Source: Cololabis saira | Lineage: Eukaryota; Chordata; Actinopteri; Beloniformes; Belonidae | Length of the DNA stretch: 64,000 nucleotides | Reading direction: 5' to 3' | NCBI RefSeq assembly: GCF_033807715.1 | Contig: NC_084607.1 | Span: 19,162,441 to 19,226,440 of the forward strand | Shown here: positions 1-10,584 of the stretch, in pieces | Layout of the letters: each line of letters begins with the position of its first letter | Position numbering within the stretch: position 1 is the first letter of the stretch | The notes under the pieces: generated by a model | The model's database searches: none | What the model was told of the DNA's origin: nothing | The model's input: the letters and a program-made list of their open reading frames with translations, nothing else | Position numbers and translations under genes: made by a program

Positions 1-3000
1 GCCATTTTTTGTTCTCCTGTTTTGCCTCTTACTCGTCGACAAACAACACACTTTGAAATAATTCTCCGTGCTGCTGCGTTTCCTTTTATCATCCAGTAGT
101 GCTTCCGGAGCTCTGAAAGCATGTGGTTTCTGCCACTATGTCCGGAGCGCTGATGAATGTCTCTTAGAATGAGAATTGAGGCATGTGCATCTTTGGGGAG
201 GATGCAAGGATGTTTACTTTCAGCAGGCATAGCGGATCTGTGTAGTCGGCCGCCTACTCTTATGACACCGTCCTCCAATATTGGGTCTAGCCTCCAGATC
301 TTGCTATTTTTTGGCACACTGGGCGGAGTTGCTGCCAGTGTTTCCATTTCCACTGGGAAATGCTGTTTCTGAACGTAGGCAATGACTGACCTTTCTGACT
401 GCGTCATATCCTCCACTGAAATGGACTGTCCACCAAATGTAGCCTTAAAGGTGTCAAGCTCTGTGTTCAGTTTCCGGTTGACTGAGCGGGTGGGGGCGTG
501 GCCTGTGAAAATCTCTTTACGTTTTTTGGAGATACGCAACAAAATTTTCATTAGCTTGAGGTACCATGCCACTCCTTTCACCAGCCTTTTCCAGTCAGAG
601 TAGGGGGAAATCAGTTGGTGTGTGGGGGTTTCTTTCACCACTGTGGTGAACACTGAAGTGGTTTTTCTGACCTCTGGGTCATCTTGTAATGACTTACAGA
701 CCAAGGCCTTCTCCTCAGGCCAGCTGTCCTCAGGTTTACACAAAAAATCAGGGCCGTAGATCCATCTCCTCTGCACCATGAATTTGACTGCATTTAGCCC
801 CCTGGAGGCATCATCTGCAGGATTTTCCTTTGTGCCTACAAACCTCCATTGGGATAGCTCTGTGTTGTCATGGATTAGTGAAACCCTGTTGGCCACATAT
901 GTTTTAAACCTGGCATAATCATTTCCGATGTATTTTAGTACTGTTTGACTATCCGTCCAGAAGACTGAGGGATGTAATTCCAGGTGAACTTCTCTCCTCA
1001 GCATCTTATCCACTTTTACTGCTAGTGCTGCAGCTGCTAGCTCTAGTCGTGGCACTGTCATGTGTTTGAGGGGGAGGACTCTGGACTTTCCGAGTGCAAA
1101 AGTGACATGAATAAGGCCTTGAGCATTAACTTGCCTTATATAGCTCACCGAGCCATAGCCGCTTTCACTGGCGTCCGCGAAGTGATGTAGCTGGACATGT
1201 GTTGGTGCTCCATAGCCTGCGGGCTTCATACAGCGTGCAACCTTAAAGTGCCGCACCTGTTCCAGACTGTCCAGCCATTCCTTCCACTGTAGTGATGCAG
1301 CTTTTGGTAGAGGTTCATCCCATCCAAGACCTATCTGGCAGAGCTCCTGTAGCAATTGCTTGGCTGGGAGAATGAGTGGGGCAAAAAAGCCAAGTGGGTC
1401 GAAAATTGAACTCACGATGCTGAGAATGCCCCTGCGTGTCTGAGGCTTTTGTGGAAGGTTGATGTTGAACTGGAAGTTGTCATTTTCCACATTCCAATGT
1501 AGCCCCAGAGCCCGTTCGATTGGGAGGCTGTCACTGTCCAGATCCAATGACCTCACTTCTTTAGCCCTATGCTCTTGGGGGATGGAGGCCAAAACAGCAC
1601 GGCTGTTACTCACCCACTGTGTGATTTGGAAACCACCTTTGTGGCACAGTGAGGTTAGGTCCTTGATTAGGTGGATTGCTTCAGACTCTGTGGCTACTGA
1701 CTTTACACAGTCATCGACGTAAAAGTTGTGCTGTATCGTTTCTGCAGCCTGAGGAAAAAAGCTTTTTTTGTTATCATCAGCCGTTTTTCTGAGTGTGAAA
1801 TTTGCGCAGGTTGGGGAGGACACAGCACCAAAGATGTGCACCAGCATACGATACTCTTTTGGAGTTTGGCTGGTGTCCCCCTGTGGCCACCACAGGAAGC
1901 GCAAGTAGTCCACATCAGACCTGTCCACTCTGACCTGATGGAACATGGACTTAATGTCACCCATGATTCCAATGGGTTCATGTCGAAATCGTAAAAGAAC
2001 CCCTACAAGGGAGTTGGTCAAATCGGGGCCTTGTAATAGCTCACTGTTCAGGGATTTGCCTTGGTATGAGGCTGCACAATCAAAAACAACCCTGAGCTTT
2101 TTCTTTTTTGGGTGGCGCACGCCATGGTGCGGTAGGTACCAAGTCTTGCCTGGTGACTGTTTCAGTTCATTCTGTGGGACCTCCTCTGCATAGTCATTCT
2201 CGAAAATGTCCGTCATGAATGCAACATATTCCTCCTTATAGTTTGGGTCCTTTTCCATTTTCTTTTTAAGGCTCTGCAGCCGGTGCTCTGCCATCTGGCG
2301 GTTGCAGGGCATCTCACTGCTGTCATTCTTGAAAGGTAGCTTTAGATTGTAGTGTCCATTTTTAAAGACAGCCCCATTGGCAATCTCAACAAATTTTTTG
2401 TCTTCCCTTGACATCTCTGTTTTTTCCTGCGACGCTACCTCACTAAAATCCTGGTTGTACTGGGCCTTTAACAGCTCCTCCAGGTTAGCCACTGAGATTC
2501 TGTTTGCAGTAACTTTCAGCATACAGTCATCATTGCTCTTTAAAGGGCCACTTACAACCCATCCCAGGAGGGTTTTAACAGCATAGGGACCCCCCTTCTG
2601 GCTATTTACAACCTCCCACGGTTCCAATAGATTTGGAGCATTAGTTCCTATTAATAGCTCCACCTTTGCATTGATGTGGGGAAGTTTGACATGGCTTAGA
2701 TACGCCCATTGCGTTAAGTCATTTTGCCTTGGGATGCTGACTGCAGTGACAGGCATTTCACTCTGGGTTAGGACAGCAGGTAGGGGTAAGAAAGTGTCGC
2801 TGTCCAGTGTTGAAATCTCAATTCCTGACACCACCTGAGTTTCAACAGTTTTCTCCTCATTAATTGTGCGTAGCAGGACCTGTTTCTTCCTGCCTCTCAG
2901 GCCTAGTTGGGATGTGAGCTTCTCAGAGCAGAATGTGGCTGTGGATCCGGGGTCTAGGAGAGCATACACCTGTATTAGCTTGTCACCTTTGGCTGCTTTA

Positions 3001-5477
3001 ACCTTGACTGGGACTATGGACAGCCCACTCTCCTGCTCTATGGCCCCTATGTGGGCACATAACTCTGTTTCGGCACCCCTTGTGGGCGCTGAAGGCTTTA
3101 CAGCTTGCTTAGCCATTTTAGGGCCAACATCAACTGAGACAGTGGATCCCACACTATTCTGGTTCCCAGCCCCTTTATGGGCATTTGACTCAACAGCACC
3201 CCCTATGGGTGCTGCAGGCTCACCATCATTCTCGGCCATCTTTGCTTTGTAGTCTATGTGCAGGGGAGTGGGATGAGAAAACTTGCATATCTTACAGGTG
3301 AGTCTATTCTTACATTGTTTACTCATATGATTTGAGCCAAAACAACCATAACACAATGTTTTTGACTTTAAGAAATTAAGTCTATCTTTATGTGTTTTCT
3401 TTAGGAACTGTCTACACACCTCCAATGTGTGTTGCTGACTACAAAATATACATGGAGGTTCAGGCTTTGCATTTTGAGTCATAGTAATGCTAGTGGCAAA
3501 ACTACTACTGGATGACTTATACGGATATGACTTATTGGGGGGCTTAGCTTTTCCTCTGCCTATTACCTCGTCTGCCTTTCCTCTGGCTGTTGGCTTCTCG
3601 GAATGAAGGTCACCAAAGACAGGGTCAGCGGCAACACGGGCCTGCTTCTCAATGAAACTAACAAGGTCCAGGATTCGAACCCGTGCGCCTCTGCTTTGGT
3701 GCAGCTCATAGGCCTGGAGGCGCCATCTTTCTCTGAGTTTGAATGGTAGTTTCAGTACAAGGTTTCTCATGTTGGATACTGAATCCAACTCCTCCATGTA
3801 GTCCATCTGTTGCATGGCATTGCAACAGGACCTGAGAAACATTGCATACTCCTGCAGAGCTCTTGCATCCTCAGGTTTGATTTGGGGCCAGGAGAGGGCC
3901 TTGTCCAGGTATGCACATGAAATCTTGTACTCGTTTCCAAAGTTTTCTTTGAGTAACATTTTGGCCTTAGAGTAGCCAGTGTCCGCAGTCATGTATTCAC
4001 AACTTTTAACAAGCTTCTGAGCCTGGCCTTTAGTATACTGGATCAGAAACTGTAACCGGTCTTTATTATTATCTGTTTTACTTTCAACCATGTTTTCAAG
4101 TGAATTTATAAATGATTGATACTCTAATACCTGACCATCAAACACTGGGATGGTGCCTTGTGGGAGTGTGGAAAGGAGTTGCTGTTTTATCAGAATCTTT
4201 GTTAACTCGTTTTGGCTCTCCAGAATTCTGGTAAAGTTAGGATCCTGAACAGAGCCAGGTGAAAGTGGCCATTGTGGCGGGCTTGACTGTGTGCCAAGTC
4301 GCTGGGAAACACGAGCGACAGTAGGAGTAGGTCTACCATGGGCCAGGGTCTGTAGCTGTGAATGAACAATAGGGGCTGCAGTAGAAAAAGCACCTGTTGT
4401 TTGCTGTAGTTGCAACACCTGGGCACTAGGAGGAGCCAAAGGTGGCTGTGACTGAGCAATGGGAATAAACAAAGGGGGAATATTCTGGTATTGTTTATCT
4501 GAACCAGGCCGGGGAAACTGGATCTGAACTCCATCTTTTGGCCTTACTACCTGAGAATCAGATGTAAACAGTGGTGCCGATGCAGACAATACATCAACAT
4601 TCTCTGATCCCTCAGCCTCAGTTAAATAGTCAATCTTTACAATAGCCGCCTGTAGCTCAGTGTCAATTTCCAGTTTTTCTCTTCTTTTTCTCAGCTCTTG
4701 TTCCTGCTCCTCAATGGCGTGCCTTTCCTTCAATTTTGCAGCTTTGACCATTAAGGCAGCCTTTTCTGCCTCTGCACTGATGCGTAGACTATGCCGTGAG
4801 GATGATGATGATGATTTTGTGGAGCCTTTGGAGGATGATGATGTGGAGGATCCCTTTTTCTGCCTCCACTCAGCAGCTGGGCCCGGGAGGGTAAAGGACT
4901 CCCCCTGGACACCTACTAGTCCTCTCTGTCCATCAGTGTCAATATCACCAGGCTTATCTGGGCTATGGGCAATGTCTCCAGGCTTATCATGGATGGGGCT
5001 TAATTCTCCAGGCTTATCCTGGGTATTGCCTATTTCAGGCCTATCTTTACTAATTAAAAGTGAAGCTTCAGGAGTTACCATCTGGGCTTTCTCCAATCTG
5101 GCTCCATCCATAGATTTTTCCACCATAGACATCCATTTATTTACATTACTTTGGAAAGCGCCCAATTGTTTGATTCTGGGTTGAAACCATTGTTCATCAT
5201 CTTCCTTCTTTAAGTCATCATCAAGCATTTCTACATAGGAAGAATTCACTTCATTGAAACTGTCCAGTAATTCATGAAACTTAGTGAGGTTGCCTTTTAC
5301 TTCCTCTAAGAATTCCTGGCCTGTCATGAGGTTGTTTATAATGTTCATTCTCCTTGTTAAATGAGACATTTTCCCTGCACGGGATGAGCGTAAACGTGCA
5401 ATTTCCTGACCTGCATCCATGTTAGCAGGCATATCCTGTTCCTCCAGGCTCTCCAATTCCTCCATTTTGTCACTCAT
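1..5477 (-). CDS. BEL/Pao gag-pol polyprotein, partial (no stop before the window edge)
   Basis: The frame starts at the ATG at 5477 (MSDKMEELESLEE) and stays open for about 1825 codons to the edge. Domains by residue: charged N-terminus; DKPG tandem repeats (about 145-180); poly-Ser stretch (about 210-230); DUF1759-like gag region (about 420-600); CX2CX4HX4C zinc knuckle 709-722 (3312-3353); aspartic protease with a LLDPGST active site, Asp842 (about 2954); reverse transcriptase with YVDD at 1253-1256 (near 1710-1721); RNase H-like segment with FADAS and WTDSQ motifs (about 1430-1500); and an integrase H2C2 zinc-binding module ending in CVVC at 1810-1813 (39-50). The protease has DPG where many aspartic proteases have D-S/T-G; it is not clear that this inactivates it. 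In this family the product packages element RNA and reverse-transcribes and integrates it. No frameshift was seen, which suggests a fairly young insertion. Confidence 0.87.
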   Translation of the reverse strand, partial: MSDKMEELESLEEQDMPANMDAGQEIARLRSSRAGKMSHLTRRMNIINNLMTGQEFLEEVKGNLTKFHELLDSFNEVNSSYVEMLDDDLKKEDDEQWFQPRIKQLGAFQSNVNKWMSMVEKSMDGARLEKAQMVTPEASLLISKDRPEIGNTQDKPGELSPIHDKPGDIAHSPDKPGDIDTDGQRGLVGVQGESFTLPGPAAEWRQKKGSSTSSSSKGSTKSSSSSSRHSLRISAEAEKAALMVKAAKLKERHAIEEQEQELRKRREKLEIDTELQAAIVKIDYLTEAEGSENVDVLSASAPLFTSDSQVVRPKDGVQIQFPRPGSDKQYQNIPPLFIPIAQSQPPLAPPSAQVLQLQQTTGAFSTAAPIVHSQLQTLAHGRPTPTVARVSQRLGTQSSPPQWPLSPGSVQDPNFTRILESQNELTKILIKQQLLSTLPQGTIPVFDGQVLEYQSFINSLENMVESKTDNNKDRLQFLIQYTKGQAQKLVKSCEYMTADTGYSKAKMLLKENFGNEYKISCAYLDKALSWPQIKPEDARALQEYAMFLRSCCNAMQQMDYMEELDSVSNMRNLVLKLPFKLRERWRLQAYELHQSRGARVRILDLVSFIEKQARVAADPVFGDLHSEKPTARGKADEVIGRGKAKPPNKSYPYKSSSSSFATSITMTQNAKPEPPCIFCSQQHTLEVCRQFLKKTHKDRLNFLKSKTLCYGCFGSNHMSKQCKNRLTCKICKFSHPTPLHIDYKAKMAENDGEPAAPIGGAVESNAHKGAGNQNSVGSTVSVDVGPKMAKQAVKPSAPTRGAETELCAHIGAIEQESGLSIVPVKVKAAKGDKLIQVYALLDPGSTATFCSEKLTSQLGLRGRKKQVLLRTINEEKTVETQVVSGIEISTLDSDTFLPLPAVLTQSEMPVTAVSIPRQNDLTQWAYLSHVKLPHINAKVELLIGTNAPNLLEPWEVVNSQKGGPYAVKTLLGWVVSGPLKSNDDCMLKVTANRISVANLEELLKAQYNQDFSEVASQEKTEMSREDKKFVEIANGAVFKNGHYNLKLPFKNDSSEMPCNRQMAEHRLQSLKKKMEKDPNYKEEYVAFMTDIFENDYAEEVPQNELKQSPGKTWYLPHHGVRHPKKKKLRVVFDCAASYQGKSLNSELLQGPDLTNSLVGVLLRFRHEPIGIMGDIKSMFHQVRVDRSDVDYLRFLWWPQGDTSQTPKEYRMLVHIFGAVSSPTCANFTLRKTADDNKKSFFPQAAETIQHNFYVDDCVKSVATESEAIHLIKDLTSLCHKGGFQITQWVSNSRAVLASIPQEHRAKEVRSLDLDSDSLPIERALGLHWNVENDNFQFNINLPQKPQTRRGILSIVSSIFDPLGFFAPLILPAKQLLQELCQIGLGWDEPLPKAASLQWKEWLDSLEQVRHFKVARCMKPAGYGAPTHVQLHHFADASESGYGSVSYIRQVNAQGLIHVTFALGKSRVLPLKHMTVPRLELAAAALAVKVDKMLRREVHLELHPSVFWTDSQTVLKYIGNDYARFKTYVANRVSLIHDNTELSQWRFVGTKENPADDASRGLNAVKFMVQRRWIYGPDFLCKPEDSWPEEKALVCKSLQDDPEVRKTTSVFTTVVKETPTHQLISPYSDWKRLVKGVAWYLKLMKILLRISKKRKEIFTGHAPTRSVNRKLNTELDTFKATFGGQSISVEDMTQSERSVIAYVQKQHFPVEMETLAATPPSVPKNSKIWRLDPILEDGVIRVGGRLHRSAMPAESKHPCILPKDAHASILILRDIHQRSGHSGRNHMLSELRKHYWMIKGNAAARRIISKCVVCRRVRGKTGEQKM
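3312..3353 (-). other. Gag zinc knuckle (CX2CX4HX4C) of the BEL/Pao element
   Basis: Residues 709-722 of the gag-pol frame read CYGCFGSNHMSKQC, an exact CX2CX4HX4C nucleocapsid-type knuckle. A second CKIC pair follows directly. Knuckles of this type bind the element RNA. It marks the gag/protease border in the polyprotein. Confidence 0.85.
4941..5045 (-). repeat. In-frame tandem repeats (DKPG motif) in the gag linker
   Basis: Three units start with DKPG(D/E)(I/L) at an exact 30-bp period (4941-4958, 4971-4988, 5001-5018). A fourth degenerate unit, DRPEI, lies at 5031-5045. The repeat therefore encodes a decapeptide array in a proline- and charge-rich linker of gag. The period is a multiple of three, so the frame is kept. 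Confidence 0.8.
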
Positions 5478-5908
5478 GATTCATGAAAACAGAAAAAAGA
5501 GAAAAATGCTCAAAGAATTTGTTTTCCAGTTGCCTTCAAAATGTATTCAGAGCAAAAAGTTTGGTTGAATCATTGCATCAAAAATGTTTGTTTGAAAAGG
5601 ACTGAAAAATGAACGTACCTCAATCAGTCCGACACACAGCTCAATATATGTGTAGAAAGCGCATCCATGCAAGCTCTTTGATTTCAAACTAAATCCTTAG
5701 AGCGCTCGCTTCAATTCCACTCCATTCGTGGATCCATGGCGTCATTATTGACATTTGAAGTGGCAAAAACAGTGAAAGATGGTTTGTCCATTAACCCCTC
5801 TTCTTTCCTTTGTTTGAAATGTTGGCCACATGGAACACAGGTACCGACTTCTAACTGACTCGCAGCATTTCAGCAATAAACCAATGATGACGTATCCATT
5901 CCTTGCGG
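5478..5908 (-). other. Leader region between putative 5' LTR and gag start
   Basis: Non-coding stretch of the BEL/Pao element. On the minus strand it contains a splice-donor-like GAG/GTACGT at 5621-5613. No convincing tRNA primer-binding site was recognised next to the candidate LTR end: a TGG occurs about ten bases inside rather than directly adjacent. Confidence 0.4.
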
Positions 5909-6119
5909 TGTAACAATGATTTATTTACAAAAACAAATTTTAACACTGGGCTTTATGCCAAAATAATGAGTTTGCTGAGCTGAGCATGGCTGAGGTCAAT
6001 AATGGTGTCCGCCTGGCACCTGCTTCCTCCACCAAGCCCAAGGACAACCCCTATATGGGAGTCAGTGCACCGCACCAGGTCACCTGCAGAGGGCGTACAC
6101 TGACAAAAGGGATTAGACA
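5909..6119 (-). repeat. Candidate 5' LTR of the BEL/Pao element
   Basis: Read on the minus strand, this 211-bp stretch begins TGTCTAATCC and ends ATTGTTACA, fitting the TG...CA ends of LTRs. It contains a TATA-like CCATATAGG and an AATAAA shortly before its end. The matching 3' LTR is outside the window, so the boundaries are inferred from sequence style only. Confidence 0.35.
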
Positions 6120-8716
6120 CTCAAAAAATACAGGGTGAACAGAAAACTTCATTATGGCTCTAACACTTCATTTAGATTTACTGCTTCACTAAACAGACAT
6201 GTTTTTGGATTGTGAAATGAAGTTAGAGAACTTAAACAGCCACAGTGCAATCCCACACAGGAGGCTTGGACCCAGAACCTTTTGGTGTGAATCACTTACA
6301 CTTATGCTCAAACTGATGCTTAGCAGATTTAGTGTTTTTTCCATATGCCCTCTGCAAACCAGATTTCCAGAAATGAAGGGAGGTTTTTCGAAAATGCACC
6401 AAAAGATAAATCGGTTAATTTGTTATTTCTTTCATATTTTCTTTAAGCAGACATACAGTAAGTTATGAGAAAATCATTGATGTTTCTTCACTGACAATCT
6501 TGGAAGTATCTACAGATACTTCCAAATACAGACTTTTGTCAGGACCATATTCAAAAATAAGGTGAGAAACAACCAGAAAAACTAAGGTAGTTTCATTCTG
6601 AAAGATTCTATTATCAATAAATTAATTAGTACCTGCTGAGGGTGTCAGAGATGTATATAGTAAGAGGATCTGCCAAATGTTGAGGCTTTCCAAGTAAGAA
6701 TGTGTCATTGCTCACCACTTTGTGCCAAACTCCATGAGAGAATCATTGATCTGTACATGAAAATATACCTCAATGCAAATAACTTAGTTTATTTATACAT
6801 CTGCAGCACATGGAAAAAAGTAAATAAATCAAGCAGTCTGATGACATTTTGGAACCAAAAACACGTTCATCCATGTTTGACCAGGTCTGTGATCCATATA
6901 CTCAAAGTGACTTGGAAATACTCTGACAATTCATTATCATTCAACAGTGCTGTCTGCCACCCCATCTAAAAAATATAATCTGAGCTATATTGTGCAAGAA
7001 GGATGTCATTTCAATAACTCCGCACACAAAATGCCACCTTGATTTCAAGGCACAAGCTCATTTCAGATGCACAGAAAGATGGTGCACACGTGCTCTGAGG
7101 TCAGATGAGTTTACATTTCAGCTTGCTTTTGTGGACAGCTAGCACTAAAAGAACTTCCAGGTTTATGTCAACAAATAGTGTAACAGCCATTGTTTTTAAT
7201 CTTATGCAGGTTTCTCAGCCAGGGCATGGATGACTTGCACATGTCTGCAGGTGTTTTTGCAGAGGTATATTTTGGAAATTTGGAAAGACATATACTACCA
7301 TCACGGTAAAGTTATTTCCCAGGATGTCTGTTTCTATATTGTTTTCTTCTGCAGGACAATGCCAAACCTCATTCTGCACAACTTACAACAGCATTGCCTC
7401 ATAGATAGAATGTGTGTGCTTGAATGGCCAGATGTGGAGAACATTAAATCTGTTAAGCATCAGCTTGAACATTCAAGCTGTTGTGCCTCAGCACAGCTTC
7501 AAATCTGGTAGCTTTGTTGTGTAGTTTTATTCAAACACAGCATGATAATCTCATTAGTTACCGTAATTATTTCACAGGAAGTGCTATCATCCCACCGATA
7601 ACGGTCGCTCAGCTGTACATCCATTAATGATTTAACATGGCTTGAAAAACGATAATAATTCAATCTGTTTACCTTTGAATGCAATATAAATAAAGTTGAA
7701 AGCTCCTGCCGTTAGCCAGGAATATGAATCAGAAGTAAAAGCTGTGTCGCTGTTTCAGCAGTTTAAAACGGTCTGAAATAAACTGTTGCAAGCTTGATGT
7801 GAATACCAGACCTTACTTTTGCCTCTGGAAGGAAATAAGCCAGTGGTGTTGTTGATGAACAGGAACGAATTCTCTATCTGTTTATACCACACAAACTTTC
7901 TTTTAAAGTCTGCATTTACTCTAGAAATCTTCATCACATCAGGATAATCTCCCAACAGCAGGGACTTATCAAGGCAAATATGAGATCCATTGCCTGCTTG
8001 AGACATAGTAGCTGCCCTTAAGTTGAAAAATTATCCCCGGTCATGACTGAGGTGTTTATTCAGTCCAGGACTTATTATCAACTGTGTCAGAAAACTTTTA
8101 TGGTGTTACCTTCAGAAACACGTCTTAGAGCCAGGCCGGTAGAGTGTTTTGTAAACCTTCTCAGTGGATAAAGGCATTTTGGAGCACAGCAGGAGCTAGA
8201 AAACATCTGTTTAACATTCAAACGGTTTCAGTTAAAGCTCCGGTATGGACCAAGACGTATCATCCCTGAGAGAGGTGCAGAAGTGGAAGTGCACTTTTGA
8301 TGTTAGGGCATGCATATGTTGTAATATCAAATTCCTTCAAAGTTGATAACAATACATTTATTTGGAACTACTAGTGTGGCCCACGTGCTCACATTCAGCT
8401 GGATGTTGAGGATTTATAGTTTATTTCAATGATGTGAACAATTCCAACAAAGGAGTCTTGGCCTAAGCTTTAAATGATAAAGGAAAGAGTTCATGTCCAA
8501 AATAGTTTTGAACGTGGTTTGTAGCTTAAGGGATATAACAAAAGTTTTTTTTTTCTTCTTTTAGACGAGGAGTGGAACTTCTTCCATGCTTGTCTGTGAG
8601 TGCAGAGCTTTGAGAACAATCTTGTCCTTGAATTAAAGCTTCCATGCAAGTTACGGTTTGTGTTTGGTTTATAGACTTTCACCATACTCATGCAAGTGAA
8701 AATTTGAGGTTGCAAG
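6120..8716. other. Intronic/intergenic sequence, no feature recognised
   Basis: AT-rich sequence between the retrotransposon and the first hAT-like element. Short open frames here show no domain or coding character. No coro7 exon was found in it. Confidence 0.5.
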
Positions 8717-9505
8717 TAGGGGTGTCAAATTAGCGCGTTCGATGCGATTAATTAAGGTATATTTAGCCCGTTATGTTTTTTAATCGCTTAATCTATTTTT
8801 TAATCTATAACTTTACTTTTTCTATTTGCGAGTTGCCTTTATTATGAAATCTGTGTTTGTGCTTGAGTTGTGGGTGGAAAACAATCAGTCAGTCACATCT
8901 TGGAGTGGACATTGATTGGCTGTCACTGTGCTGGGCCTGTTTAGCTACGCTGGTAGACTCCCATTGTAGCCGGACAGGCCTGGGGCTTGAGTAGCGGAGA
9001 AGAGAAGTGAAGATGGAGCATCATGTGAAAGTGGTCAGTCCAGTGAATGGGGGATTTACATTTCTAAAACGCCCCGACGGCACCTTTGATAAAGGTAGAG
9101 TGACGTGTGTTCTTTCTGGAACTTTGCTCACCGACGAAGCAGCAACGATGTTACCACAGTAACGCTCTTCCCCAAACTAAACTTGAGGAGAGAACCACGC
9201 GCATGCGCACGTCTGCGACAGAGGCTGGAGCATGATCTTGCCAAGTGGATGTAAATGGCTAGGACTGTATCTGTTCAAGTCTGTTTAAAAAAAAAAAAAA
9301 AAAAAAAAGATTTTATAAAGCCAATTTTTTTGTTTTTGTTGTTTTTGATCTGCCACATTGATGTAATGAATTTAAAGGAAAACACTTCAAGTTGAGGGGC
9401 TTTTCTCAGCAATTTTTAGGTGAGATTAAAAAAGAAATAAATTAATTACAGATCTTAATTTATTAATTAATCGGTCATTTTTTTTTAAATTGCTTGACAG
9501 CACTA
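8717..9505. mobile_element. hAT-like DNA transposon relic (789 bp)
   Basis: Left end TAGGGGTGTCAA and the reverse complement of the right end TAGTGCTGTCAA match at 10 of 12 bases. Flanking octamers gttgcaag (8709-8716) and gttgtgag (9506-9513) agree at 6 of 8 positions, as expected for an aged 8-bp hAT target duplication. Both subterminal regions carry ATTAATTAA/TTAATTAAT. Around 9013-9110 on the + strand a short frame reads MEHHVKVV...LKRPDGTFDKGRVTCVL, resembling the start of a BED zinc finger from a hAT transposase before it decays. A 20+ bp A-tract lies at 9285-9308. It is a non-functional, internally deleted copy. Confidence 0.65.
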
Positions 9506-9513
9506 GTTGTGAG

Positions 9514-10584
9514 TTTTAGGGGAGTTCTTGATTGTATCTATACATGTGTATTTGCATTAACAGGCATTTTTATACATAAATCTTAGATATAATCTGAAGA
9601 ATCAGTTTATTTCATGCAAACAAGATAAGATTGCCCGCTTTGCATGCATTTCTCACTACTGAAAATAAGTTTAAACAAGCGGTAATGCTTGGTTGGCAGG
9701 ACACTTGTTCAATGTGATGCCTGCTCTATCTCCAAATAAATCCAGAGAACAAAAACAATTTAGGTGGAAGGTTAATGGCTGTTAAATGTTTGGTCAAGCT
9801 GATTTGAACATTTCCAGTTTCACATACTCCTTTTCCAGTTAATCTTCAAAAATCACAGAGCTGCAGTGGATTTATTTAAAAACCTGACCATACCTTTGTG
9901 TTATAATTACATTTTTCTGTGTTCCTCCTCTTATTCCCAACCTCTTGCCTTTCTGTTAGCGATCTAGCGAGGACTTGGATAGCCAGATAATTGTTACCCT
10001 CAAGCCTACTGTATTCAAGGCTGCAAGACAGCAGCTTAAATTCTTCCCATTTTTTTTGTCATCTGTGACCAGTTAATGGTTACAAAGAAATAAGGAAGTA
10101 CCCTCTGGAGAGAGGCTGTAGGCGTAAAACACACAAAATAAGCCGCTATCATGCTCAGGCTTCCAGGAATGTTTTATATAGTTAGTGTGGCGATTAAAAG
10201 GGATAACAATGATTTGGGATGACACAGTGGAAATTTAATCCATAACCATCATGCCAGTTTGACTTCAGATTTAATGTGCAGTAACTAGGGAACTTAAAAG
10301 AAACATATTCTCATAAAAACACAATTTCCTGAGTTCTTGGTTATAGTTGTGATGCACAGATAGCTTGCCGTTTAACTGTGTCTTTTCATAATAGACGGGT
10401 TTAAGGGGTGGAACAAACGAGTCCACTCCACTAGCCTGACAAGCCATCCTAATACTTTTAATCTCAGACACAAAGCATTTTCCTTTTCACGAGTGAGACT
10501 TCATACAGTGAATGGGCGTAGTGTGCCATGCTGCCACTCCATACTGTGGACAAGAATGCATGGCACGTGGTGAACTAGCTAGGG
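9514..10584. other. Intronic sequence, no feature recognised
   Basis: AT-rich sequence between two transposon copies. No exon, RNA gene or repeat family was identified. Confidence 0.5.

Larger units (their letters stand above)
1..6119 (-). mobile_element. BEL/Pao LTR retrotransposon, truncated by the left window edge
   Basis: The minus strand carries, in order, a gag-like region with a zinc knuckle, an aspartic protease, a reverse transcriptase with YVDD, an RNase H region and the zinc-binding start of an integrase. Protease-RT-RNaseH-integrase order together with the protein style (DUF1759-like gag, DUF1758-like protease, Pao-type RT) indicates the BEL/Pao superfamily. The integrase core, any envelope-like gene and the 3' LTR would lie left of position 1. 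A 5' LTR candidate is at 5909-6119. The element is antisense to coro7 and sits in a coro7 intron. The outer boundary at 6119 is uncertain because the second LTR and target-site duplication are outside the window. Confidence 0.85.

Noticed and set aside
157..3252. Several + strand open frames of 70-128 codons across the retrotransposon
   Set aside because: They are antisense shadows of the gag-pol frame on the minus strand.
3655..3725. tRNA-like B box (GGTTCGAATCC on the minus strand)
   Set aside because: It lies inside the gag coding frame. No A box, acceptor stem or cloverleaf fits around it, so it is a codon coincidence.
4941..5045. Regular 30-bp repeats as a CRISPR-like array
   Set aside because: The units are contiguous coding repeats with no unique spacers, inside a retrotransposon gag frame.
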